Shown piece by piece: positions 1-5,091 of a DNA stretch of 5,091 bases. Made by a program: the position numbers and the translations under genes. The stretch lies in contig JAGYOI010000132.1 in NCBI GenBank assembly GCA_018399395.1, positions 1 through 5,091 of the forward strand, read 5' to 3'. This DNA comes from Prolixibacteraceae bacterium. GTDB taxonomy: Bacteria; Bacteroidota; Bacteroidia; Bacteroidales; Prolixibacteraceae. Each line of letters begins with the position of its first letter. The stretch's first letter is position 1. The notes beneath the pieces were generated by a model, which saw only the letters and a list, made by a program, of their open reading frames with translations, was not told the DNA's origin and did not search any database.

Positions 1-1
1 G

Positions 2-1180
2 TTGCGCATGTTTGTCAGTAAAGTGCCTAATTCATTAATAACTTTTTCAATTGTAGTGGCAGGTATGATAAGTTCAATAGCTGCCGATGCCGGATATGTT
101 GTGTTAATCCCGTTGGGGGCTGCAATTTTTCACAGTATGGGGCGGCATCCAATTGCCGGACTTGCAGCAGCATTTGCCGGTGTGTCTGGTGGCTTCGGTG
201 CCAATTTTCTGCCTACCGGGCTTGATCCCCTAATTGCTTCTTTCACACAGCCTGCGGCACAGATTATTGAGCCGGGGTACACTGTAAACCCGCTTTCTAA
301 TTACTATTTGATGGCCGCTTCGGTCCCGTTTGTTGGTCTTGCCGGCACATGGGTAACCGAGAAAATAATAATACCACGACTGGGAAAATATACCGAACAT
401 ACCGATGAGCAGGTATCCAATGAAATATTACCGATTGAAAAGAAAGGCCTGAAATGGACATTGTTAACAATTGTTGTGTTTTTAGGCTTACTGGCGTGGG
501 GAATTATACCTCAAAATGCTTTGTTCAGGGCCGAAGATGGTGGACTGGAGCCATTTTATAACTCTATCGTTCCGCTCATGTTCATTTTATTCTTTATTGC
601 CGGTTTGGTGTACGGTATAATTACCAAATCAATTAAGGGCGATAAGGATGTAGCCGATATGACTGCCGAATCGATGGCCACCATGGGTGGATATATCGTG
701 TTGGCCTTTGTGGCAGCGCAGTTTGTTGCGTTTTTTAACTGGTCGAACTTAGGGCTGATTGTTGCCATAACCGGTGCCGATGGTTTGCAATCGATTGGTT
801 TTACCGGTATCCCGTTGTTGGTAACTTTTATTATCGTTTCATCACTGGTAAACCTGATGATTGGCAGTGCATCGGCCAAATGGGCAATTTTAGCCCCTAT
901 TTTTGTGCCCATGCTCATGTTAATGGATTTTAGTCCGGAAACGACACAGGCTGCATATCGTATCGGCGATTCCTATTCAAATATCCTCACCCCCTTGTTG
1001 CCGTATTTTCCACTGGTAATTACCTTTGCACAGAAATACGTTAAAAATATTGGTTTGGGTACCATTATTTCAACCATGCTGCCTTTTGCAATCGTGTTTG
1101 CCGTGGTTCGCATTGTAATGTTTGTAATATGGATATGGTTAGGGATTCCTCTTGGTATTGAAGGGCCAATTTATTACTGA
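2..1180 (+). CDS. AbgT family transporter, 5' partial (cut by window edge)
   Basis: This is an inner-membrane transporter of the AbgT family, whose members import p-aminobenzoyl-glutamate (E. coli AbgT) or export sulfonamides and other antimetabolites (MtrF, YdaH). The frame is open to the left edge, so the true start lies outside; about 392 residues remain of a family length near 510, so roughly the first 115 are missing. Family-typical stretches are visible: SSIAADAGYVVLIPLGAAIF at 24-43, a Gly-rich loop VSGGFGANFLPTGLDPL at 61-77, GSASAKWAILAPIFVPM at 288-304 and the re-entrant-type YRIGDSYSNILTPLLPYFP at 319-337. Hydrophobic segments lie roughly at 12-43, 103-118, 152-169, 188-207, 227-246, 268-286, 292-308, 330-344 and 355-383, separated by a charged loop around 120-150. 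The stop TGA at 1178-1180 overlaps the convergent zinc-ribbon gene by 7 bp. Family assignment is secure; the substrate cannot be told from sequence. Confidence 0.93.
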   Translation: MRMFVSKVPNSLITFSIVVAGMISSIAADAGYVVLIPLGAAIFHSMGRHPIAGLAAAFAGVSGGFGANFLPTGLDPLIASFTQPAAQIIEPGYTVNPLSNYYLMAASVPFVGLAGTWVTEKIIIPRLGKYTEHTDEQVSNEILPIEKKGLKWTLLTIVVFLGLLAWGIIPQNALFRAEDGGLEPFYNSIVPLMFILFFIAGLVYGIITKSIKGDKDVADMTAESMATMGGYIVLAFVAAQFVAFFNWSNLGLIVAITGADGLQSIGFTGIPLLVTFIIVSSLVNLMIGSASAKWAILAPIFVPMLMLMDFSPETTQAAYRIGDSYSNILTPLLPYFPLVITFAQKYVKNIGLGTIISTMLPFAIVFAVVRIVMFVIWIWLGIPLGIEGPIYY

Positions 1181-1202
1181 TTTTTCCAATGGATCAGTAG
1201 TA
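1172..1202. repeat. Inverted repeat spanning the convergent stop codons
   Basis: A 10-bp dyad pairs 1172-1181 (TATTACTGAT) with 1193-1202 (ATCAGTAGTA), with one T-G wobble and an 11-nt loop. The stop codons of both convergent genes lie in its left arm. It could act as a weak bidirectional terminator, but neither side has a clear T tract, so this role is only a guess. Confidence 0.35.
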
Positions 1203-1533
1203 CCGTTTCGTCGTTAAGGGGTAAATAGCCTTCGTTGTAACATATTCGGTATGTGTTACCTTTTTGTGTTTGGTAAATATTGGTGAAGTAATTGAAATCG
1301 AAGCCTTCATGCAACAGTTTCGAGCGCGACACCTTGGTTTTGCCATTGGTATTTAGCGTGCTAAGTATTGAATAATTCTTTTTGAGTGTCCGGTTAATTT
1401 TTTGCACCAGGCTGTTTGACGAGCTGTAACGATGGTTGTTGAAGGTGTTTCTACACTGGTCTGAGCAAAATTTCTTGTCGATTCGTCCTAAAATGGGTTC
1501 GCCACACACGGGGCATAAACGTTTTTTGTTCAT
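1174..1533 (-). CDS. Small zinc-ribbon protein of unknown function (DUF2116-like N-terminus)
   Basis: This 119-residue basic protein begins with a four-cysteine treble-clef or zinc-ribbon motif: C7-x2-C10, then C23-x3-C27 (CPVC ... KFCSDQCRNTFNNHR). The zinc site is directly visible. The rest is a conserved-looking region with a Lys/Asn/Leu-rich helix at about 41-60 and a C-terminal part rich in aromatic residues (GFDFNYFTNIYQTQKGNTYR at 77-96, then YNEGYLPL at 99-106). Proteins of this architecture are common hypotheticals in Bacteroidota, and no function is established to my knowledge. Nucleic-acid or protein binding is plausible for the zinc ribbon but not shown. The ATG at 1531-1533 is supported by a strong Bacteroidota promoter about 28 bp upstream, which leaves a very short leader without a Shine-Dalgarno. 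The 3' end overlaps the AbgT-family gene by 7 bp in convergent orientation. Confidence 0.85.
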   Translation of the reverse strand: MNKKRLCPVCGEPILGRIDKKFCSDQCRNTFNNHRYSSSNSLVQKINRTLKKNYSILSTLNTNGKTKVSRSKLLHEGFDFNYFTNIYQTQKGNTYRICYNEGYLPLNDETVLLIHWKNQ

Positions 1534-1561
1534 GGTGATGTTTTTATAATTGTCAGGAAAA

Positions 1562-1593
1562 CAAATATATAATCATTTTAAAACACTTACAAA
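1562..1593 (-). promoter_or_regulatory. Bacteroidota-type promoter for the zinc-ribbon gene
   Basis: On the minus strand, TTTG (1593-1590) is followed after 20 bp by TATATTTG (1569-1562). This fits the phylum's primary-sigma consensus TTTG (-33) and TAnnTTTG (-7) at a normal spacing. The expected transcription start is near 1556, about 23 nt before the ATG at 1533. Confidence 0.7.
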
Positions 1594-1658
1594 CGAATTT
1601 AAACGAAAAACAAACAACTCTAAATGCTTAAAAACCGACTTGTGTTTGCAGGTTGTCT

Positions 1659-1666
1659 CAAATTTG
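1659..1666 (+). promoter_or_regulatory. Possible weak -7 element for ssb
   Basis: CAAATTTG matches TAnnTTTG at all fixed positions except the first. No good TTTG lies about 20 bp upstream. If used, transcription would start near 1672, downstream of the upstream ATG at 1624, which supports the ssb start at 1708. Weak evidence. Confidence 0.25.
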
Positions 1667-1707
1667 TTCCAACAAAAAATTATTATTCACATTTAAAACT
1701 TATCATT

Positions 1708-2058
1708 ATGACAACTTTAAGGAACAGAGTACAGTTATTGGGTAATTTAGGAATAGACCCTGAGATTGTAAAATTTGAGAGTGGTAAAAAACTGGCAAAG
1801 TTTACCGTGGCAACCAACGAAACTTATACCGATGCCACAGGCAATAAAACAACCGATACACAGTGGCATAACGTGGTAGCCTGGGGTAAACAGGCCGATT
1901 TGGTTGAGCAACACCTGAAAAAAGGGAATGGTGTAACCCTCGAAGGGAAACTTACTTATCGCCATTACGAAGATAAAAACAAACAGAAACAATACATTAC
2001 TGAAATTGTACTAAACAGTTTTATTGTTTCGCCGGCCGACAGGAACAATTCGAAATAG
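1708..2058 (+). CDS. ssb: Single-stranded DNA-binding protein, short form without acidic tail
   Basis: The product is a single-stranded DNA-binding protein of the bacterial SSB family, which coats ssDNA during replication, repair and recombination, normally as a tetramer. The 116 residues form one OB-fold: the N-terminal strand MTTLRNRVQLLGNLGIDPEI (1-20), KFTVATNETY (31-40), the hallmark TQWHNVVAWGKQADLVEQHL (51-70) with the conserved Trp and His, then GVTLEGKLTYRHYED (75-89). The start at 1708 is chosen because homology begins exactly there. The in-frame ATG at 1624 would add 28 residues unlike SSB and lies upstream of the candidate -7 box. The chain stops just after the OB-fold (SPADRNNSK) and lacks both the Gly/Pro/Gln-rich linker and the DDxPF-like acidic tip that recruits partner proteins. 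It may be a second SSB paralogue rather than the main replicative one; this is an inference. It appears to be transcribed alone. Confidence 0.93.
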   Translation: MTTLRNRVQLLGNLGIDPEIVKFESGKKLAKFTVATNETYTDATGNKTTDTQWHNVVAWGKQADLVEQHLKKGNGVTLEGKLTYRHYEDKNKQKQYITEIVLNSFIVSPADRNNSK

Positions 2059-2125
2059 TTGGTTTGGGTTATATATAGAATAATAAAAGTACAACATCAA
2101 ACCCTTGAAAAGGGAAGGGATCAAT

Positions 2126-2160
2126 AATAATAGCCGTAGGTGCAGCCTGTGGCTATTATT
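2126..2160 (+). terminator. Hairpin downstream of ssb, possible terminator
   Basis: AATAATAGCC (2126-2135) pairs perfectly with GGCTATTATT (2151-2160) around a 15-nt loop. Inside the loop AGG/CCT (2138-2140 / 2146-2148) can add three more pairs. It lies 68 bp after the ssb stop and is followed by GTTTAA rather than a clean T run. A smaller hairpin, CCCTT-gaa-AAGGG (2102-2114), lies just before it. It probably ends ssb transcription, but the short T tract leaves this open. Confidence 0.45.
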
Positions 2161-2198
2161 GTTTAACCCATTAGGTTGCGGGAGGGTAATTTATAAAA

Positions 2199-2212
2199 AA
2201 GTTGTGCAACTT
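2199..2212. repeat. Short dyad AAGTTG-TG-CAACTT in the ssb/ATPase gap
   Basis: Two perfect 6-bp arms (2199-2204 and 2207-2212) are separated by 2 bp. The loop is too short for an RNA hairpin, so if functional it is more likely a protein-binding or recombination-type site. It lies in the 264-bp gap (2059-2322), which otherwise holds the ssb hairpins, a CCC-TTA-GGG mini-dyad (2229-2237) and the promoter-operator region of the next operon. No gene is seen in this gap. Confidence 0.3.
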
Positions 2213-2255
2213 ACTATTCTATCACACACCCTTAGGGCAAAATAAATATCTTTTA

Positions 2256-2271
2256 TGAGGAATATTCTCAC
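2256..2271. promoter_or_regulatory. Operator-like imperfect palindrome, upstream copy
   Basis: TGAGGAATATTCTCAC has arms TGAG and CTCA separated by 7 bp; removing one G gives a perfect 14-bp palindrome. It shares 12 of 16 positions with the copy at 2295-2310, exactly 39 bp away centre to centre. It occupies the place where the -33 element of the TATATTTG promoter would be expected, so a bound protein could block or replace sigma contacts. Confidence 0.5.
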
Positions 2272-2279
2272 TATGTTTT

Positions 2280-2287
2280 TATATTTG
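2280..2287 (+). promoter_or_regulatory. -7 promoter box of the ATPase-RloB operon
   Basis: TATATTTG is a perfect match to the Bacteroidota -7 consensus TAnnTTTG. Transcription should begin near 2293-2295, giving a leader of about 28 nt before the ATG at 2323. No TTTG is seen at normal -33 distance; that region is taken by the upstream palindrome. The box lies almost exactly midway between the two palindromes. Confidence 0.6.
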
Positions 2288-2294
2288 CAAATAA

Positions 2295-2310
2295 TGAGAG
2301 AATTTCTCAC
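2295..2310. promoter_or_regulatory. Operator-like imperfect palindrome, downstream copy
   Basis: TGAGAGAATTTCTCAC has the same TGAG-N7-CTCA layout as the copy at 2256-2271 and contains the inner dyad GAGAA-T-TTCTC (2298-2308). It overlaps the predicted transcription start of the operon, which is a classic position for a repressor site. Confidence 0.5.
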
Positions 2311-2322
2311 AAAAATAGAAAG

Positions 2323-3609
2323 ATGATTGTTGAATTTACAGTTGGAAACTTTTTATCGTTTAAGGACAATAAAACGTTATCTTTAGAGGCTACTAATATC
2401 ACAGAATATAGAGATTCTACATTTAAGGCTGGAAATTATAAGCTACTAAAAAGTGCTGTTCTTTATGGAGCAAACTCTAGTGGTAAATCTAATTTCATTA
2501 AAGCGATGTCAATAATGAAAAGAATTGTTATGACATCAGTTGAAAAAACGTCTGCATCAAAATTTGATATTGTACCCTTTTTGTTAAATACGAACACTGA
2601 GAACAAACCATCATATTTTGAATTAGTGTTTATAATTGATAACATTCGATATAGATATGGATTCGAAATTGAAAATAAATCGATTCATGGTGAATGGTTA
2701 TTTAAGTTAGTAGATGACACCGAATTTCCTCTTTTTATTAGAGATGAAAACGGAATTGGTATAACTGAAAATTTCGATGAGGGTGCTGGTTTGGAATCAA
2801 AAACAAGAGAAAATGCATTATTCCTGTCAGTTGTAGACCAATTTAATGGAGAAATTGCTGGAAGTATTATTAGTTGGTTTAATAATTGGGAAACAATTTC
2901 AGGTTTAAGTCATGATAATTATAGGGGAGTGACTTTTGCATTATTAGATCAGAAGAAGTCAAAAGAAAGACTTCTAGACTTCTTTAAAGATTTGGATTTA
3001 GGGTTTGAACAATTGAAATTTCGAAAAGAAAAGTTTCAGGAAAGTTTCTTGCCAAACGATTTACCTTCAGATATACTTGATGATATTATTAATGACTTAC
3101 AGGGTAAAACTATTGCCAGAATTAATACAGTTCATCAGAAATTTGATGAAAATGGAAAACAAGTTGGATTCAAAGATTTTGATTTACGCAATCAAGAATC
3201 CTCTGGAACAAATAAAGTAATTGATATTTCAGGGCCAATTTTTGACACTTTACTTGGAGGGGGTGTACTTGTTATTGATGAATTAGATGCTAAGCTTCAT
3301 CCATTAATGACAGCAGCGATTACTAATTTATTTAATTCTCCTGAATATAATACCAATAACGCTCAGTTAATTTTTGCTACTCATGACACTAATCTTTTAT
3401 CATATGGGAGATTTAGACGAGATCAAATTTATTTTTTAGAAAAAGACAAATATGAAGCAAGTGACTTATACTCATTGATTGAGTATAAAGAGGATGACTC
3501 AAATAAAAAAATTAGAAAAGATAGGTCATTCGAGAAAGATTATATAAATGGGCGTTATGGTGCAATCCCTTTTATTGGAAATTTTGAAGAACTTTTAAGT
3601 AATGGCTAA
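2323..3609 (+). CDS. ABC/AAA_15-type ATPase, RloA/AbiLi-like, of a two-gene defence system
   Basis: This 428-residue soluble ATPase resembles the RloA/AbiLi group (AAA_15/AAA_21, SMC-OLD-like fold). The start [20 protein letters not shown] is typical of the group. Walker A is GANSSGKS at 49-56, a degenerate ABC signature QESSGTNK lies at 291-298, Walker B is [11 protein letters not shown] at 312-322 with D319 and catalytic E320, a D-loop follows at AKLHP (323-327), and the H-loop is [11 protein letters not shown] at 349-359 with H354. No long coiled coil and no TOPRIM domain are fused to it, unlike OLD. The C-terminus carries the family-like [19 protein letters not shown] (401-419). All ATPase motifs look intact. 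In AbiL, and by analogy in PARIS, such an ATPase partners a separate effector; here the rloB gene overlaps the end by 8 bp, implying translational coupling. The ATG at 2323 follows a weak GAAAG. The expected role is infection sensing or effector control, which is inferred from family and context. Confidence 0.85.
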   Translation: MIVEFTVGNFLSFKDNKTLSLEATNITEYRDSTFKAGNYKLLKSAVLYGANSSGKSNFIKAMSIMKRIVMTSVEKTSASKFDIVPFLLNTNTENKPSYFELVFIIDNIRYRYGFEIENKSIHGEWLFKLVDDTEFPLFIRDENGIGITENFDEGAGLESKTRENALFLSVVDQFNGEIAGSIISWFNNWETISGLSHDNYRGVTFALLDQKKSKERLLDFFKDLDLGFEQLKFRKEKFQESFLPNDLPSDILDDIINDLQGKTIARINTVHQKFDENGKQVGFKDFDLRNQESSGTNKVIDISGPIFDTLLGGGVLVIDELDAKLHPLMTAAITNLFNSPEYNTNNAQLIFATHDTNLLSYGRFRRDQIYFLEKDKYEASDLYSLIEYKEDDSNKKIRKDRSFEKDYINGRYGAIPFIGNFEELLSNG

Positions 3610-4321
3610 TATTATAAAAATTGATAATGCCGTTCTTAAAAGGCGAGCAAGGGCAGAAAAAAAACGCAAGGTTGAGTTTAAATCAAAACGCAAGTTTTAT
3701 TTAATTGTTTGTGAGGGTGAAAAAACTGAACCAAATTATTTCGGATCTCTCAAAACCTCATTGCCTAAAGGAGTATTAGAATTGACGAATATTGATATTG
3801 ACGGGACAGGAAAGAATACCTTATCTATTATTGAAGAGGCTAAAAAGCTACGTAATAAATACGAAGAAAAATATCTTAGAAAAATTGATAAAGTATGGGC
3901 TGTATTTGATAAAGACAGTTTTCCTGCACGTAATTTCAATAATGCTATAAATAAAGGAGAAAACTCAAGACCAAAAGTTAATTGTGCTTGGACTAATGAA
4001 GCATTCGAACTTTGGTATTTATTGCACTTTAATTATTACAATACAGGAATTTCACGTCAACAATACCAGAAATTAATAGAAAAAGAAATAAATAAAGTCA
4101 CTAATCGTACTGACTTCAAATATGAGAAGAATTCTAAGGAAATGTTTTCAATTTTAAATAGATATGGAAGTCAGGAGAATGCAATCAAGAATGCTGATAA
4201 ACTTGAAAATCTATACTTTGACAGAAGTTTTTCAAATCATAATCCTTGTACAAAAGTTCATAAACTGATTAATGAATTGAATGAATTATCAGAAAAGTAC
4301 GCTGCCCAACAACAGGTATAA
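3602..4321 (+). CDS. rloB: RloB-family protein with TOPRIM-like motifs, predicted defence effector (AbiLii-like)
   Basis: This 239-residue protein belongs to the RloB family (the 'restriction-linked orf' family, also AbiLii of lactococcal AbiL). After a very basic N-terminus (Lys/Arg-rich, 13-31) comes [16 protein letters not shown] at 32-47, which matches the glutamate motif of TOPRIM folds (EGxxTE, E38, E40 and E43). The second acidic motif is [10 protein letters not shown] at 98-107 with D103 and D105, the DxD of TOPRIM metal binding. A further conserved-looking block is [14 protein letters not shown] (130-143), and a C-terminal [10 protein letters not shown] (214-223) resembles the family's NPxTxVH element. 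A metal-dependent nuclease or another nucleic-acid- or translation-directed activity is likely but not proven for this family. The gene starts inside the end of the ATPase gene (ATG at 3602, 8-bp overlap), so the two should be made together. It is as A/T-rich as its partner. No clear terminator follows it. Confidence 0.85.
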   Translation: MANIIKIDNAVLKRRARAEKKRKVEFKSKRKFYLIVCEGEKTEPNYFGSLKTSLPKGVLELTNIDIDGTGKNTLSIIEEAKKLRNKYEEKYLRKIDKVWAVFDKDSFPARNFNNAINKGENSRPKVNCAWTNEAFELWYLLHFNYYNTGISRQQYQKLIEKEINKVTNRTDFKYEKNSKEMFSILNRYGSQENAIKNADKLENLYFDRSFSNHNPCTKVHKLINELNELSEKYAAQQQV

Positions 4322-4325
4322 AGTA

Positions 4326-4409
4326 ATGGCAAGGAAAGTGATAAATATCAATGTCTGTAGTCCAACCAAACTTTATCAAAAGGATTGGGAGAAGAATAAA
4401 ACAGCATGA
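4326..4409 (+). CDS. Doubtful 27-residue ORF after rloB
   Basis: An ATG 4 nt after the rloB stop opens a 27-codon frame beginning MARKVININV and ending KNKTA. Its position and A/T-rich codons fit the operon, and it could be a tiny third gene or the severed N-terminus of a lost one. I do not recognise it. Its 3' end runs into the minus-strand terminator-like hairpin at 4401-4422, and the lack of a good ribosome site argues against a functional gene. Confidence 0.2.
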   Translation: MARKVININVCSPTKLYQKDWEKNKTA

Positions 4410-4422
4410 GAAACATCGCTGT
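4391..4422 (-). terminator. Terminator-like hairpin of the carbamoyltransferase gene
   Basis: Read on the minus strand, the stem pairs ACAGC+ATG (4422-4418, bulged base 4417, 4416-4414) with CATGCTGT (4408-4401) around loop TTTCT (4413-4409). A T-rich run TTTATTCTTC (4400-4391) follows. It starts about 20 bp after the TAA at 4443-4445. This is a reasonable Rho-independent terminator for the minus strand; on the plus strand no T tract follows. Confidence 0.5.
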
Positions 4423-4442
4423 ACTTCGTGTTGACTGTTTAA

Positions 4443-5091
4443 TTATTTTACATTTATTAGTTTCCCGTTTACAATAAGGTGTTCAATTCCCATTTTTGAA
4501 GCCGTTTTTATGGCATCTTGTTTGGTATGTACAATGGGTTCGCCCTTCGCGTTAAACGATGTGTTTATCAATGCCTTTATGTTGTATTGTTCGTCGAGAT
4601 GGGCTAATAAATCGTACAGCCATGGATTAGTGTCGCGCTTAAACAGGGTTTGAATACGGGCGGTACCGTTGGCATGAACAACGCCGGGAATCTCATTAAT
4701 TTTGTCTCCGGATATTGTGAAGTCGAGCAGCATGAATTCAGAAAGGTGGTGAATCTCATCGAGACCGGTAAAATATTTAGCATTTTTTTCGAGCATTACC
4801 GGGGCCACCGGCCGGTACCATTCGCGCTGTTTGTGCTGTACGCTTACTTTTCGGGACAGGGCTTTGGTGGGCAGGGTCAGTAAGCTGCGATTTCCTAACG
4901 CCCTGGGCCCGGCTTCCCCTTTTCCGTTGCAAACAGCCAGTACATTGCCCTGTTTTAACAGTTTGGCAGCTTGGGCGATATCTTCATGGGTATATTCAAA
5001 CTGATTGCTGTCAATTTCCCAGTTATTGATGAAAGCTGAGTTTTTTTCGAAATGTTGGCTTTTCATCCATTCTCCGAAAGCTGCAGCGCCC
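4443..5091 (-). CDS. NodU/CmcH-type carbamoyltransferase, C-terminal part, 5' partial (cut by window edge)
   Basis: This is the C-terminal domain (Carbam_trans_C) of an O-carbamoyltransferase of the NodU/CmcH/TobZ family, which transfers a carbamoyl group from carbamoyl phosphate, via carbamoyl-adenylate, to a hydroxyl of a sugar or natural product. In TobZ the YrdC-like C-terminal domain makes the adenylate and the Kae1-like N-terminal domain does the transfer. Counting from the Met codon at 5064-5066, visible motifs are GEAGPRALGNRSLL (50-63), REWYRPVAPVML (81-92), HANGTARIQTL (131-141) and NTSFNAKGEPIVHT (168-181). That Met is internal: the frame stays open to the right edge, encoding GAAAFGEW before it, and family members are usually about 570-600 residues. 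The N-terminal catalytic half therefore lies outside. The gene is convergent with the defence operon and G+C-richer than it. The substrate cannot be deduced here. Confidence 0.9.
   Translation of the reverse strand, partial: GAAAFGEWMKSQHFEKNSAFINNWEIDSNQFEYTHEDIAQAAKLLKQGNVLAVCNGKGEAGPRALGNRSLLTLPTKALSRKVSVQHKQREWYRPVAPVMLEKNAKYFTGLDEIHHLSEFMLLDFTISGDKINEIPGVVHANGTARIQTLFKRDTNPWLYDLLAHLDEQYNIKALINTSFNAKGEPIVHTKQDAIKTASKMGIEHLIVNGKLINVK

Larger units (their letters stand above)
2256..4321 (+). other. A/T-rich AbiL-like defence cassette (predicted)
   Basis: The two overlapping genes and their promoter region form a compact unit with clearly lower G+C than the flanking genes. Hand counts give 19/60 at 2881-2940 and 17/60 at 4141-4200, against 34/60 at 661-720 and 38/60 at 4861-4920. 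No integrase, transposase or clear target duplication is visible in the window, so the borders are only approximate: left between the ssb hairpin and 2256, right between 4321 and about 4400. Horizontal acquisition is an inference from composition and gene content. Confidence 0.5.

Noticed and set aside
556..918. Open frame on the minus strand inside the AbgT-family gene
   Set aside because: It is antisense to a well-supported membrane transporter, and its translation shows no recognisable domain; a shadow frame.
1624..1707. An in-frame ATG extending ssb by 28 residues
   Set aside because: SSB homology begins at the Met at 1708. The extra residues resemble no SSB N-terminus, and the candidate -7 box at 1659-1666 lies inside this extension.
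1747..1992. Open frame on the minus strand inside ssb
   Set aside because: It lies fully opposite the conserved OB-fold coding sequence and looks like no known protein.
2256..2310. The two TGAG-N7-CTCA copies as the beginning of a CRISPR array
   Set aside because: There are only two copies, they diverge at 4 of 16 positions, and the intervening 23 bp contains a perfect promoter box. An operator pair explains them better.
2059..2322. tRNA or rRNA in the gene-free gap
   Set aside because: No cloverleaf arms, T-loop motif (GTTCRA) or rRNA-like stretches are visible.
4352..4387. CCAACC / GGATTGG pairing as a terminator for rloB
   Set aside because: The stem is short and bulged and is not followed by a T run, so no forward terminator can be supported here.
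4406..4477. A 23-codon ORF starting with an ATGA overlap at the end of the 27-codon ORF
   Set aside because: It covers the terminator-like hairpin and the 3' end of the convergent carbamoyltransferase gene, with no ribosome site and no recognisable sequence.
4650..4883. Plus-strand open frame opposite the carbamoyltransferase
   Set aside because: It lies opposite the conserved carbamoyltransferase motifs, and its translation is low-complexity and unrecognised; a shadow frame.

Overview
The window looks like chromosomal DNA of a Bacteroidota (Bacteroidetes) bacterium. Three things point there. Promoter-like elements match the phylum's TTTG / TAnnTTTG consensus: 1562-1593 on the minus strand, and a perfect -7 box at 2280-2287. 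Starts lack a strong Shine-Dalgarno and sit behind A/T-rich leaders. The small zinc-ribbon protein belongs to a hypothetical family I know mainly from this phylum. Species cannot be named from the sequence; this assignment is an inference.

Layout, left to right. (1) 2-1180 (+): the 3' part of an AbgT-family inner-membrane transporter, cut by the left edge. (2) 1174-1533 (-): a 119-residue protein with an N-terminal four-cysteine zinc ribbon, convergent with the transporter and overlapping it by 7 bp. (3) 1708-2058 (+): a short single-stranded DNA-binding protein without the usual acidic tail. (4) 2059-2322: a 264-bp gene-free stretch with several dyads, ending in a -7 promoter box flanked by two copies of an imperfect palindrome. 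(5) 2323-4321 (+): a two-gene overlapping operon encoding an ABC/AAA_15-type ATPase (RloA/AbiLi-like) and an RloB-family protein with TOPRIM-like acidic motifs (AbiLii-like). (6) 4322-4442: a short convergent gap with a minus-strand terminator-like hairpin and a doubtful 27-codon ORF. (7) 4443-5091 (-): the C-terminal part of a NodU/CmcH-type carbamoyltransferase, cut by the right edge.

The main point of interest is the ATPase + RloB pair. It matches the architecture of the AbiL phage abortive-infection system of Lactococcus and of the 'restriction-linked' rloA/rloB genes, and resembles PARIS and OLD-type systems in pairing an ABC-like ATPase with a TOPRIM-type effector. The likely model is an ATPase sensor/regulator that restrains or activates a nucleic-acid-targeting effector. 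The pair is visibly more A/T-rich than its flanks (hand counts: 19/60 G+C at 2881-2940 and 17/60 at 4141-4200, against 34/60 at 661-720 and 38/60 at 4861-4920), which suggests a horizontally acquired defence cassette between ordinary chromosomal genes. The least described element is the operator-like pair TGAG-N7-CTCA, spaced 39 bp centre to centre around the promoter box. It suggests control by a dimeric repressor not encoded in this window.
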